Under the pieces are notes generated by a model, which saw only the letters and a program-made list of their open reading frames with translations, had not been told where the DNA came from and searched no databases. A DNA stretch of 64,000 nucleotides from Tetragenococcus koreensis (GTDB taxonomy: Bacteria; Bacillota; Bacilli; Lactobacillales; Enterococcaceae): contig NZ_CP027786.1 in the NCBI RefSeq assembly GCF_003795145.1, forward strand, positions 1 to 64,000, written 5' to 3'. Positions within the stretch are counted from its first letter, which is position 1; every line of letters starts with the position of its first letter. Below are positions 26,630 through 35,407 of the stretch, piece by piece. A program made the translations under genes and the position numbers.

Positions 26630-28366
26630 ATGGTTTATCAAGCACTTTACCGCGTGTGGCGTTCACAACGATTTGATGACGTGATTGGTCAGCAAGCGAT
26701 TACTCAAACTTTAAAAAATGCGATCATACAAAATCAAATTTCTCATGCTTATTTGTTTACTGGGCCACGGGGTACAGGGAAAACCAGTGCCGCAAAAATT
26801 CTTGCTAAAGCAGTGAATTGTCCTTATAGTAAAGATGGGGAGCCTTGTAATGAATGTGAAATTTGCCGTTCGATTACTGAAGGAAATCAAGAAGACGTGA
26901 TCGAAATTGACGCGGCTAGTAATAACGGCGTTGAAGAAATTCGCCTGATTCGCGAACGAGCTAATTATGCTCCCACCCAAGCTAAGTATAAAGTTTACAT
27001 TATTGATGAAGTTCATATGTTGTCTACTGGAGCTTTTAATGCATTGTTAAAAACATTAGAAGAACCCAAGAAAAATGTGATTTTTATCTTAGCCACCACT
27101 GAACCACATAAAATTCCTGCAACGATTATTTCCAGGACACAACGATTTGACTTTAAACGTATCGATACTAAGGATATTGTTGAACATTTAGCTTACATTC
27201 TAGACAAAAATGAGTTCAAGTTTGAGGAGGAAGCATTAAATGTCATTGCACAAGCTGCTGAAGGCGGAATGCGTGACGGGTTGAGTATCTTAGACCAGGC
27301 GATTTCTTTTAGTAATGGTACGATCACATTGCAAGATGCTTTAGAAGTTACAGGTAGTTTGACCTATGATATGATGGATCGTTTTATTTCAGCTTGTGAG
27401 CAAAAAAATACAGCGGAATGTTTGCAGTTATTAGATGAAATGCTAACTTCTGGTAAAGAAGCCAGACGCTTGCTAGAAAACTTGTTAGTCTATTGTAGGG
27501 ACTTATTGATTTATCAAAAAGCGCCTCAATTATTAGCAGAAAAAGCACAGCACTTTACCGAAACATTCAAACAATCTGCAGAAAAAATTTCGGCCCAACA
27601 AATTTACGATTGGATTAATATTTTAAATAGGGCACAAAATGAAATACGTTTTACAACAAGTCCTAGAATTTACTTGGAAGTGGCGGCTGTCAAATTAGCC
27701 AGTGAAACAACTGGAGAAAATCCTCCTGCTGATAGTTCTTCCTCTGCTGATAGTCAGGAAGTGGCACAGTTAAAAGAACAAGTTGCTGCGATGCAAAAGG
27801 AAATGGATCAGCTAAAAAAACAAACAATACAACCGCAAGCGACAGCACAACCACAGCAAAACAAAGAAAAGAAACCTGCATCTACGCATTATCGTTTGCC
27901 TAAAAAACGTGTGTTTAAAGTTCTAAAAGAAGCAACTAAAAAAGAATTGACAAGTGTCAAAGAAGTTTGGGAGGATCTTTTAGATAGCTTAAGTGTGACG
28001 CAAAAAGCAATGTTAAGAGCAAGTCAACCTAAGGCTGCTAGTCCCAATGGTTTAGTAATTGCTTTTGATTACGAAATTATCTGTAAAAAAGCAGCAAATG
28101 ATCAAGATTTTGTTTTAGCTGTACAAAACAACATCAGTCGTATGATTCCTGACTATGCGCCAGACTTGGTCTATATTACAAATGAAAGTTGGCCGCTATT
28201 ACGGCAAGAGTTTCTATCAGGTCAAGAAGAGCCTGTAGAAGAAAGTGAATTTGCTGAAACAGAAGAAGAAACTGAAACGAAAGAGACCGACGAGAATAAA
28301 GAAGGCTTAGTCGTTTCAAAAGCCCAAGATTTATTCGGTGAATTAGCAACAATTAAAGAAGACTAA
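26630..28366 (+). CDS. dnaX: DNA polymerase III subunits gamma/tau
   Basis: 578 residues. The AAA+ clamp-loader core has Walker A GPRGTGKTS near 45, zinc-binding cysteines (CPYSKDGEPCNECEIC), Walker B IIDEVHML and the SRTQRFDF sensor motif. A coiled-coil/Gln-rich linker (~380-425) leads to the tau-type C-terminal domain with an acidic tail. It loads the beta clamp in the replisome. A TATAAT at 26590-26595 is the likely -10 box. It heads a co-linear replication and repair cluster up to rsmI. Confidence 0.97.
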   Translation: MVYQALYRVWRSQRFDDVIGQQAITQTLKNAIIQNQISHAYLFTGPRGTGKTSAAKILAKAVNCPYSKDGEPCNECEICRSITEGNQEDVIEIDAASNNGVEEIRLIRERANYAPTQAKYKVYIIDEVHMLSTGAFNALLKTLEEPKKNVIFILATTEPHKIPATIISRTQRFDFKRIDTKDIVEHLAYILDKNEFKFEEEALNVIAQAAEGGMRDGLSILDQAISFSNGTITLQDALEVTGSLTYDMMDRFISACEQKNTAECLQLLDEMLTSGKEARRLLENLLVYCRDLLIYQKAPQLLAEKAQHFTETFKQSAEKISAQQIYDWINILNRAQNEIRFTTSPRIYLEVAAVKLASETTGENPPADSSSSADSQEVAQLKEQVAAMQKEMDQLKKQTIQPQATAQPQQNKEKKPASTHYRLPKKRVFKVLKEATKKELTSVKEVWEDLLDSLSVTQKAMLRASQPKAASPNGLVIAFDYEIICKKAANDQDFVLAVQNNISRMIPDYAPDLVYITNESWPLLRQEFLSGQEEPVEESEFAETEEETETKETDENKEGLVVSKAQDLFGELATIKED

Positions 28367-28387
28367 AAAATGAAAAGAGGAAATACT

Positions 28388-28699
28388 ATGAAGGGTATGG
28401 GCAACATGCAAGGCATGATGAAGCAAGTACAAAAAATGCAAAAAGATATGGAAAAAGAGCAAGAGGAATTAAATAAAAAAGAATTTGTCGGAAAAGCGGC
28501 AAACGATTATGTAAAAGTAACGGCGACTGGAGATCGTACAATTAAGGATGTGCAGATCAATGAAGATGTGATTGATCCAGAAGATCCTGAAATGTTACAA
28601 GACCTAGTTGTAGCAGCTGTTAACGATTGCTTAGGAAATATTGAAAAAGAAACAAAACAAACGATGGGTAAATATACTCAAAATCTGCCAGGAATGTAA
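28388..28699 (+). CDS. Nucleoid-associated protein YbaB/EbfC
   Basis: 103 residues starting at ATG 28388 ([19 protein letters not shown]), with a ribosome-binding site AAAAGAGG that overlaps the upstream possible start. The helical Met-rich N-terminus and GRxTIKDVQI-like core match YbaB/EbfC, a dimeric DNA-binding protein encoded between dnaX and recR in most bacteria. Confidence 0.95.
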   Translation: MKGMGNMQGMMKQVQKMQKDMEKEQEELNKKEFVGKAANDYVKVTATGDRTIKDVQINEDVIDPEDPEMLQDLVVAAVNDCLGNIEKETKQTMGKYTQNLPGM

Positions 28700-28759
28700 A
28701 GTAGGTTTAAAAAAGCCAATACCTCATTTTCTGGTTTATTAATAAAGGAGTTTTGAATC

Positions 28760-29356
28760 GTGCAGTATCCAGAACCAATTGCTCGTTTGATTGCAAGTTA
28801 TATGAATTTGCCGGGAATCGGCCAAAAAACAGCGACACGATTAGCTTTTTATACGATCGATATGAAAGATGAAGCGGTCAATGATTTTGCTAAATCTTTG
28901 CTGAGCGTTAAACGGGATTTGACATATTGCAGTGTTTGCGGAAATATTACCGAAGACGATCCTTGTGAGATATGTGCAGATACGACACGAGATCATTCAA
29001 TTATTCTTGTTGTTGAAGAACCCAAAGACGTGATGGCTTTAGAAAAAATGAAAGAATATCAAGGGCTGTATCATGTTTTACATGGAGTCCTTTCACCTAT
29101 GGAAGGAACTGGACCTGAAGATATCAATATTCCCAGTTTGATCAAACGTTTAGAAAACGAAGAAGTTAAAGAAGTGGTTATTGCAACCAATGCTTCTACC
29201 GAAGGCGAAGCTACTGCAATGTACCTTTCCCGTCTGATTAAACCAGCTGGCATTAAAGTAACACGACTGGCCCATGGATTATCTGTCGGAAGCGACATCG
29301 AGTACGCTGATGAGGTGACTTTATCCAAGGCAGTAGAAGGCAGAACAGAAATATGA
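28760..29356 (+). CDS. recR: Recombination mediator RecR
   Basis: 198 residues from GTG 28760 behind AAAGGAG. The helix-hairpin-helix ([15 protein letters not shown]), the four-cysteine zinc finger ([16 protein letters not shown]) and the Toprim domain ([16 protein letters not shown]) follow in the usual order. RecR with RecO/RecF loads RecA at gaps. Confidence 0.97.
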   Translation: MQYPEPIARLIASYMNLPGIGQKTATRLAFYTIDMKDEAVNDFAKSLLSVKRDLTYCSVCGNITEDDPCEICADTTRDHSIILVVEEPKDVMALEKMKEYQGLYHVLHGVLSPMEGTGPEDINIPSLIKRLENEEVKEVVIATNASTEGEATAMYLSRLIKPAGIKVTRLAHGLSVGSDIEYADEVTLSKAVEGRTEI

Positions 29357-29389
29357 TAAGAGTTTTAGGCGAAAGAGGAGGAAAATAGG

Positions 29390-30043
29390 GTGGATGGACT
29401 ATTCATAACCGTTGAAGGGCCAGATGGCGCGGGTAAAACAAGCGTGCTTAATGAATTATACCCGCGTTTACAATTTGCATCAGAAAAAGAAATCATTAAA
29501 ACAAGGGAGCCCGGTGGCGGAAAGATCGCTGAAAAAATCCGTGCCCTTATTTTAGATCCGGTTTATGAAGAAATGGATGATCGTACTGAAGCTTTACTGT
29601 ATGCTGCAGCACGCAGGCAGCATGTAATTGACGTAATTTCTCCGGCTTTAAATAAAGGTCAAGTTATTTTATGTGATCGTTTCGTGGATAGTTCTATTGC
29701 CTACCAAGGTGCAGGACGTCGTATTGGAATAAAAGAAGTTGCACAAATTAATCAATTCGCAACTGAGGGACTAACGCCTGATTTCACGCTGTATTTAGAT
29801 GTTGATTCAGATACCGGGTTGCACAGAATTCAGCATTCTCGAGGGTATCAAGTTGACCGATTGGAGTCAGAAGGGTTAGAATTTCATCAAAGGGTCCGGC
29901 ATGCCTATTTAAAAATAGCTGAACAAAATTCAGCTCGTGTACATAAAATAGACGCGAGAATGGGTTTGCAAGATGTAGTCGATCAAAGTTTCCGAGCGAT
30001 TATTACAACTTATCCAAACTATTTTAAGGAGATGGTAGAATGA
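29390..30043 (+). CDS. tmk: Thymidylate kinase
   Basis: 217 residues from GTG 29390 behind GAGGAGG. P-loop VEGPDGAGKTS, the DR motif in CDRFVDSSIAYQG and the LID-like RIQHSRGYQVDR are present. It phosphorylates dTMP to dTDP. It ends in an ATGA overlap with the darA-like gene, as in other Firmicutes. Confidence 0.96.
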   Translation: MDGLFITVEGPDGAGKTSVLNELYPRLQFASEKEIIKTREPGGGKIAEKIRALILDPVYEEMDDRTEALLYAAARRQHVIDVISPALNKGQVILCDRFVDSSIAYQGAGRRIGIKEVAQINQFATEGLTPDFTLYLDVDSDTGLHRIQHSRGYQVDRLESEGLEFHQRVRHAYLKIAEQNSARVHKIDARMGLQDVVDQSFRAIITTYPNYFKEMVE

Positions 30044-30369
30044 AACTAGTGTTAGCGATCGTTCAAGATAAAGACAGTAACCATTTAGCCAACGAATTCA
30101 TTGAGGCCAATATTCGTGCGACAAAATTATCATCTACTGGCGGCTTTTTGAAAGCAGGGAATAGTACTTTCATTATCGGGGTAGAAGATGAACGAGTGGA
30201 AAAAACATTAGATTTAATCAAAAAAACTTGTCAATCACGAAAACAATATGTTTCTACGCCCATGTCACTAAATGTATCCTTAGAGGGACAAGTTCCTTAT
30301 CCAGTTGAAGTAGAAGTTGGCGGTGCTACCGTATTTGTCTTACCTATTGAGAAATTTCAACAATACTAA
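30040..30369 (+). CDS. darA: PII-like cyclic di-AMP receptor (DarA/PstA)
   Basis: 109 residues. Sequence and position (between tmk and holB, overlapping tmk by four bases) match the DarA/PstA family, trimeric PII-like proteins that bind c-di-AMP. Conserved stretches include TKLSSTGGFLKAGNSTF and the T-loop region before PVEVEVGGATVFVLP. The downstream partner of these receptors is unknown. Confidence 0.93.
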   Translation: MKLVLAIVQDKDSNHLANEFIEANIRATKLSSTGGFLKAGNSTFIIGVEDERVEKTLDLIKKTCQSRKQYVSTPMSLNVSLEGQVPYPVEVEVGGATVFVLPIEKFQQY

Positions 30370-30414
30370 AAAGTTGTCAAATAACGGGGATATCAGGAAG
30401 CGAGGAGCATTTAA

Positions 30415-31347
30415 ATGGGAGAAGGAAACTTTTTAGCACAAAGCCAGCCTCTTGTTTACTCGCAAATGAAAAAAAATGTGGAGCATGAGCGTTTAGCTCA
30501 TGCTTATATTTTTGAAGGAGATAATGGGTGTGGTAAACATGAGATGGCTTTATGGTTAGCTAAGCGACTATTATGTCTGAATGTAACTGAAGGAAAGCCT
30601 TGTGAGCAATGTGTGAACTGCAACAGAATTAATGAAGGCGAGCATCCCAACGTTCAATTGCTTGAGCCTGATGGACAAACGATAAAAGTTTATCAGATTC
30701 GTCAACTTCAAGCAGAGCTTGCCAAGAGTAGCTTTGAAAAAGGGATGCAAATTTTCGTTATTCAGCAAGCAGATAAGATGAACCCAAGTGCTGCAAATAG
30801 TTTACTAAAACTTTTAGAAGAGCCACCGGGAAATTCAGTAGCTATCTTAGAAACAAATGTTCTAGGAAAGATCTTACCTACGATCCAATCACGCTGTCAG
30901 ATTGTTCATTTTACTCCTTTGGCAAAAGAGCATTTAATTAAACGATTAGAAGAAAATCATTTATCAACAAATGTTGCTAAACTCATTGCGAATCTAACAA
31001 ATAGTTATGATAAAGCAGTTGAAATCTCTGAAGATGAATGGTTTAATGAAACTAGGGAAATTATATCAACATGGTTTGATTATCTAAAAAAAGGTGATCC
31101 GCAAGCTTTTATTTTTGTGCAAAAAAAGGTAGTTGCCCAAGCAAAAGAGAAAGAACAACAACGAATGATTTTTGCAATACTTTTAGTTTATTTTCAAAAT
31201 GAACGGGATCGCTCATTAGAAAACAGGCAACAGACACAACGTAATAATCATATACTTGAACTGATTCTGCAAGCACAACAAAAGCTGACTGCTAATGTGG
31301 CTTTTCAAGGCACAGCTGAACAGTTAGCGTTGCGAATCATTGACTAG
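30415..31347 (+). CDS. holB: DNA polymerase III subunit delta'
   Basis: 310 residues. It has the clamp-loader fold with a P-loop-like EGDNGCGKHEMA near residue 37, a zinc module (CLNVTEGKPCEQCVNC) and the SRC (IQSRCQIVHF) arginine-finger motif. Delta' is the stator of the clamp loader and works with DnaX. Position between darA and ricT is standard. Confidence 0.94.
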   Translation: MGEGNFLAQSQPLVYSQMKKNVEHERLAHAYIFEGDNGCGKHEMALWLAKRLLCLNVTEGKPCEQCVNCNRINEGEHPNVQLLEPDGQTIKVYQIRQLQAELAKSSFEKGMQIFVIQQADKMNPSAANSLLKLLEEPPGNSVAILETNVLGKILPTIQSRCQIVHFTPLAKEHLIKRLEENHLSTNVAKLIANLTNSYDKAVEISEDEWFNETREIISTWFDYLKKGDPQAFIFVQKKVVAQAKEKEQQRMIFAILLVYFQNERDRSLENRQQTQRNNHILELILQAQQKLTANVAFQGTAEQLALRIID

Positions 31348-31372
31348 CTCCTTAGAAGAAAGGATGAGTGAC

Positions 31373-32203
31373 GTGATCAATGTAGTAGGCGTTCGTTACG
31401 AGAAAACCGGGCCTATTTATTATTTTTCTTCTGGCAAAGAAGAATTTTCATATGGCGATAAAGTTTTAGTCGAAAAAAAACAAGTAAAAGCTATTGCTAA
31501 AGTTGTGATAAGTAACAAAGAAATGGCAGAAAAAGATTTACCAGATAAAATAAATACAGTTTTACACAAAGCAACTAAAGAAGAACTATTACAAGATGAG
31601 AAAAATCAGCAAGAAGCGCAAAATGCGCTAGCAATTGGTAGACAAAAAGTCCGTGAAAACCAAGTAGCTATGAAGCTGGTTGATGCGAAATACACTTTTG
31701 ATCGTCGTAGAATGGTTTTTCACTTTATCGCAGAAGGCCGCGTTGATTTCCGAGGGCTTGTTAAAGAGCTAGCAAGAATATTTAAAACTAGAATTGAATT
31801 ACGGCAAGTTGGCGTAAGAGACCAAGCAAAAATTGTGGGTGGTATCGGGCCATGTGGTCGACAGTTATGCTGCTCAACGTTTTTAGGAGAATTTGCGCCG
31901 GTTTCAATTAAAATGGCTAAAGACCAAGGCCTTTCCTTGAATCCAAATAAAATATCTGGTCTGTGCGGACGTTTAATGTGTTGTCTAAACTATGAAAATG
32001 ATGAATATGTAACGGCTAAAAAAGAGCTTCCTGATTATGGAACGATGATTTTAACACCTGAGGGTAAAGGACGAGTCGTTGGTCTTAATTTATTAAGCCG
32101 TGTTATTAAAGTTCGCTTAACTAGCCAACAAATTCCTGTGGAATACGATTATGAAGAATTAAAAGAAACGCTCAAAGCAGGTGATACATATGTCGATGGA
32201 TAA
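31373..32203 (+). CDS. ricT: Regulatory iron-sulfur protein RicT (YaaT, PSP1 family)
   Basis: 276 residues from GTG 31373 (MINVVGVRYEKTGPIYYF), which has an AAGGA eight bases away; earlier in-frame ATG 31364 is too near it. The C-terminal PSP1 domain has CGRQLCCSTF and CGRLMCCLNYE, cysteines that bind Fe-S clusters in the RicAFT (Y-) complex, which stimulates RNase Y maturation of mRNAs in B. subtilis. The end overlaps yabA. Confidence 0.94.
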   Translation: MINVVGVRYEKTGPIYYFSSGKEEFSYGDKVLVEKKQVKAIAKVVISNKEMAEKDLPDKINTVLHKATKEELLQDEKNQQEAQNALAIGRQKVRENQVAMKLVDAKYTFDRRRMVFHFIAEGRVDFRGLVKELARIFKTRIELRQVGVRDQAKIVGGIGPCGRQLCCSTFLGEFAPVSIKMAKDQGLSLNPNKISGLCGRLMCCLNYENDEYVTAKKELPDYGTMILTPEGKGRVVGLNLLSRVIKVRLTSQQIPVEYDYEELKETLKAGDTYVDG

Positions 32204-32543
32204 ACGTTCTTTGTATGATGGATTGAATGAGTTTGAAGAAGATTTACAAAAATTATCACAAAATTTAGTGGAAATGAAAGGCTCATTACAAGAGTTGGTT
32301 GAAAAAAACACCACCCTTGAATTAGAAAATCAACGTTTAAGAGAACGTATCCACGAATTGAGTCACCATGACTCTAACCATTCAGAAAAAGAAAAGCAAG
32401 AACTTTCGCAATCACGGATGAACCTTGAAAAAATTTATGAAGAAGGTTTTCACGTTTGTTATGATTTATATGGTTCTAGGCGTGAACATGATGAACCATG
32501 TGCCTTTTGTTTAGAAGTTATTTATCGTGATAGTGGAAAATAA
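32190..32543 (+). CDS. yabA: Replication initiation control protein YabA
   Basis: 117 residues from ATG 32190 (a second ATG is two codons later). The N-terminal leucine zipper coiled coil (~5-60) is followed by the zinc-binding C-terminal domain with H-V-C and CAFCLEVIYR. YabA ties DnaA to the DnaN clamp and limits initiation. It overlaps the end of ricT, and a terminator follows. Confidence 0.95.
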   Translation: MSMDKRSLYDGLNEFEEDLQKLSQNLVEMKGSLQELVEKNTTLELENQRLRERIHELSHHDSNHSEKEKQELSQSRMNLEKIYEEGFHVCYDLYGSRREHDEPCAFCLEVIYRDSGK

Positions 32544-32552
32544 GTAGAAATG

Positions 32553-32585
32553 GACTGGATCATTATTGATGCCCAGTCTTTTTTT
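32553..32585 (+). terminator. Terminator after yabA
   Basis: GACTGG-ATCA / TGAT-CCAGTC stem followed by seven T. It lies inside the gene cluster, so rsmI is partly separated. Confidence 0.85.
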
Positions 32586-32608
32586 GTTAAATATAATGGA
32601 GGCAATCA

Positions 32609-33481
32609 TTGAAAAAACAAAAAAGTTATAAAGACGAAGCGGGTAAATTATATCTCGTTCCCACACCAATTGGTAATTTAGAGGATATGTCTGTGCGAGG
32701 AGTGAAAGTGTTAAAAACAGCTGATTTAATTGCTAGTGAAGATACTCGTAATACGCAAAAATTGCTCAATCATTTTGACATTGCTGTAGCACAAAAAAGT
32801 TTACACGAACATAACTACAAACAGCGCATTCCCGAATTTCTGGAGCTATTAAAACAAGGACAAACAATTGCCCAGGTAAGCGATGCAGGAATGCCTTCCA
32901 TCAGTGATCCTGGTCAAGAATTCGTTGCTTCTTGCATTGAAGAAGGCATTTCGGTTATTTCTTTACCGGGCCCAACAGCAGGACTGACAGCTTTGATCGC
33001 TTCTGGCTTAGCGGCTCAACCTAATTATTTTTATGGGTTCTTGCCACGTAAAAGGAAAGATCAGCAGGCGACGTTAGAAAAACTAGCTACTATTAAGGCA
33101 ACGTTGATTTTCTATGAATCACCTTACCGCTTAAAAACTACAGTAGCCAATATGATTGAAGTTTTTAGTGAGCAAAGAAGGGCGGTAATTTGCCGCGAAT
33201 TAACAAAAATACATGAAGAATATTTAAGAGGAACATTAGCGGAACTACATGATTACTTGGCAGATAATACGCTTAAAGGAGAGTGCTGTTTAATAGTTGA
33301 AGGACAAATAGCACAAGAAATTCCTGATCAGGTATCTAAAGAGCCCTTAAAAGTTCAGGTGGAACAATTGATTGCAACAGGCTTAAAGCCAAATAGTGCC
33401 ATCAAAGAAGTAGCAAAACAAAATGATTTAAAAAAGCAAATCGTTTATAACGATTATCATGATCTTAATCAATCAGAATAA
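32609..33481 (+). CDS. rsmI: 16S rRNA (cytidine1402-2'-O)-methyltransferase
   Basis: 290 residues from TTG 32609 behind GGAGG. Tetrapyrrole-methylase fold motifs are LVPTPIGNLEDMSVR, ASEDTRNTQKLL, VSDAGMPSISDPG and LPGPTAGLTALIASG. It methylates the ribose of C1402 in the ribosomal P site. Its place after yabA is typical in Firmicutes. Confidence 0.96.
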   Translation: MKKQKSYKDEAGKLYLVPTPIGNLEDMSVRGVKVLKTADLIASEDTRNTQKLLNHFDIAVAQKSLHEHNYKQRIPEFLELLKQGQTIAQVSDAGMPSISDPGQEFVASCIEEGISVISLPGPTAGLTALIASGLAAQPNYFYGFLPRKRKDQQATLEKLATIKATLIFYESPYRLKTTVANMIEVFSEQRRAVICRELTKIHEEYLRGTLAELHDYLADNTLKGECCLIVEGQIAQEIPDQVSKEPLKVQVEQLIATGLKPNSAIKEVAKQNDLKKQIVYNDYHDLNQSE

Positions 33482-33482
33482 T

Positions 33483-33511
33483 TTGCAGGGGAACGTCCGT
33501 TTGAGTATAAT
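33483..33511 (+). promoter_or_regulatory. dinB promoter with SOS (LexA) box in the spacer
   Basis: TTGCAG (33483-33488), 17-base spacer, TATAAT (33506-33511). The spacer contains GAAC-GTCC-GTTT (33491-33502), matching the Gram-positive LexA/DinR core GAAC-N4-GTTC with one change. A repressor bound there would block RNA polymerase. Confidence 0.7.
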
Positions 33512-33529
33512 GGAATTGAGGTGGGAAAG

Positions 33530-34657
33530 ATGACCGGCTTACAATTTCCGTTAAAAAACGATATTACACGTAAAATTATTCATATAGATATGGATGCTTT
33601 CTTTGCTTCAGTTGAGGAAAGAGATAATCCAAAATTAGCAGAACAGCCGCTTGTGATTGCTCGTCATCCTAACGATACAGGTGGGCGTGGGGTCGTTACA
33701 ACGGCGAATTATAAAGCACGTAAATATGGCATTCACTCGGCGATGAGTGCGCAAAAAGCTTATGAACTATGTCCTCATGCTACTTTTTTTCCGGGAAATC
33801 ATCAAAAGTATCGTGCCATCTCGCAGCAAGTGCGTGAGATTTTTCAGCGCTATACGGACATTATCGAACCAGTGTCGATTGATGAAGCCTATTTAGATGT
33901 TACTCAAAATAAAATTAATAGTACTTCCGCCATAAAAATTGCTCGAATGATCCAGCATGATATTTGGCAAGAAGTACATTTAACTTGTTCGGCTGGAGTC
34001 AGTTATAATAAGTTTTTAGCAAAACTGGCATCTGATTATCAAAAACCTAAAGGATTAACTGTTGTCACGCCTGATAAAGCTGTGGACTTTTTGAAAGATT
34101 TACCGATCGAAAAGTTTCATGGTATTGGCAAAAAAACAGCACCCAAAATGCATGAATTAGGAATTTATACTGGAAATGATCTTTATCAAAAGAGTGAGAT
34201 GGAATTAATTCAAGAATTTGGGAAGATGGGGTATTCGCTTTACCGGAAAGTTCGTGGCATCCATAATTCCCCCGTTCAAGTAACTAGAGAACGTAAGTCT
34301 GTGGGGCGCGAGCGCACTTATGCTAAAGAATTGACAAGTGAACAAGAATGTCTGACAGAACTAAGAACCATGGCTGCTCAAGTAATGCAAAGTTTAAAAA
34401 AAGAACAAAAACACGGGAAAACTGTGGTACTAAAATTACGCTATTCTGATTTTGAGACAATTACTAAGCGTGCTACGGTACAAGAATACATTTACCAAAA
34501 AGATGATATTTTTTCTCAGGCAAGCTTAATTTTTGAAGAAGTAGCACAAGTTGAAAAAGGTGTTCGTCTTTTAGGAATTACAATGACCAATTTAGATCCG
34601 TTGACTTATGAAAATATTGTCCTTCCGCTATGGGAAAAAGGGGATCCTTATAAATAA
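33530..34657 (+). CDS. dinB: DNA polymerase IV (Y family)
   Basis: 375 residues from ATG 33530 behind GAGGTGG. HIDMDAFFASVEERDNP and SIDEAYLDVT supply the catalytic acidic residues; the helix-hairpin-helix FHGIGKKTAPKMHELGI and little-finger domain follow. It carries out error-prone translesion synthesis. A putative SOS box lies in its promoter, consistent with damage induction. Its C-terminus lacks an obvious longer clamp-binding tail but ends in a short LPLWEKG that may serve. Confidence 0.95.
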   Translation: MTGLQFPLKNDITRKIIHIDMDAFFASVEERDNPKLAEQPLVIARHPNDTGGRGVVTTANYKARKYGIHSAMSAQKAYELCPHATFFPGNHQKYRAISQQVREIFQRYTDIIEPVSIDEAYLDVTQNKINSTSAIKIARMIQHDIWQEVHLTCSAGVSYNKFLAKLASDYQKPKGLTVVTPDKAVDFLKDLPIEKFHGIGKKTAPKMHELGIYTGNDLYQKSEMELIQEFGKMGYSLYRKVRGIHNSPVQVTRERKSVGRERTYAKELTSEQECLTELRTMAAQVMQSLKKEQKHGKTVVLKLRYSDFETITKRATVQEYIYQKDDIFSQASLIFEEVAQVEKGVRLLGITMTNLDPLTYENIVLPLWEKGDPYK

Positions 34658-34663
34658 ATAGAT

Positions 34664-34727
34664 AAAATACCATTTTTTCGTTAAATTAGAGTAGTCCAAC
34701 CAATTTAACCAAGATGGTATTTTTGTT
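34664..34727 (+). terminator. Terminator after dinB
   Basis: Nested inverted repeats AAAATACCAT/ATGGTATTTT and TTAAATT/AATTTAA followed by T-rich sequence. Confidence 0.75.
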
Positions 34728-34756
34728 TTGTGTCTTAAAAAAATCACAAAGTATGC

Positions 34757-34785
34757 TTGTAAATTAATATTAGTTATGCTATGTT
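34757..34785 (+). promoter_or_regulatory. Promoter of the type I restriction-modification island
   Basis: TTGTAA (34757-34762), 17-base spacer ending in TGC, TATGTT (34780-34785), an extended -10 form. It lies 44 bases before the half-S gene. Confidence 0.6.
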
Positions 34786-34828
34786 GTAACCATAAATAAA
34801 AAAGTGTTTTTTGAAAGGCACGAATCAA

Positions 34829-35407
34829 ATGGAAAAAATGATAAAAAACTTAGTAAAATTTACCAGTGGTTCACCTCAGTTTCGTATCAATGAAAGCTTT
34901 TTAGTAGAAGCACCGATTTATCTATTCTATGACCAATCCGATTTAGCTGAAGACCTTGTCGATTTATCTTTAGATAATACAGAAAAAAAACGTGTACATA
35001 CTTTGGATGAATTGAGTACGTTAAGGGCTGGGGATGTCGTTTTTAGTTTAATATCAGGTAAAGCCGCTATCGTACGCAGTGCGCATGAAGATTATCTATA
35101 TACTCAGAATTATATTAAACTGGTTCCAAAAAAAGAACTTGATTCACGTTTTCTTGTTTATCTTCTTAATGAAGATAAACAAGTACGACGCCAGTTTCAA
35201 AAAGGAATTCAGGGGTCTGCGACGATGAAGTATACTGTTAAGCAGTTAAAAGAGTTAGTTATGCCGACTTTACCTAATTTAGAAAAACAAAAAAAAATCG
35301 GTAGCATTTATTTTAAGCAATTACGCAAACAAGCATTAAAAGAAAGAGTTGCAGAATTAGAAACAAAAGCTTTATTGGCTAAATTAGAGGAGGAAAAGCA
35401 TGAATGA
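34829..35407 (+). CDS. Half-length HsdS-like specificity subunit (single TRD)
   Basis: 192 residues from ATG 34829 behind AAAGG. Residues ~1-130 form one target-recognition-domain-like unit, and ~140-192 a helical spacer (NLEKQKKIGSIYFKQLRKQALKERVAELETK) of the kind that separates the two TRDs in HsdS. It lacks the KLRFPxFTxxW motif at which the other S proteins of this locus begin, so it is a distinct subfamily and not a fragment of them. It overlaps hsdR by eight bases, implying coupled translation. Dimers of half-S proteins can act as a full S in known systems; alternatively it could be an accessory to HsdR. Confidence 0.75.
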   Translation: MEKMIKNLVKFTSGSPQFRINESFLVEAPIYLFYDQSDLAEDLVDLSLDNTEKKRVHTLDELSTLRAGDVVFSLISGKAAIVRSAHEDYLYTQNYIKLVPKKELDSRFLVYLLNEDKQVRRQFQKGIQGSATMKYTVKQLKELVMPTLPNLEKQKKIGSIYFKQLRKQALKERVAELETKALLAKLEEEKHE

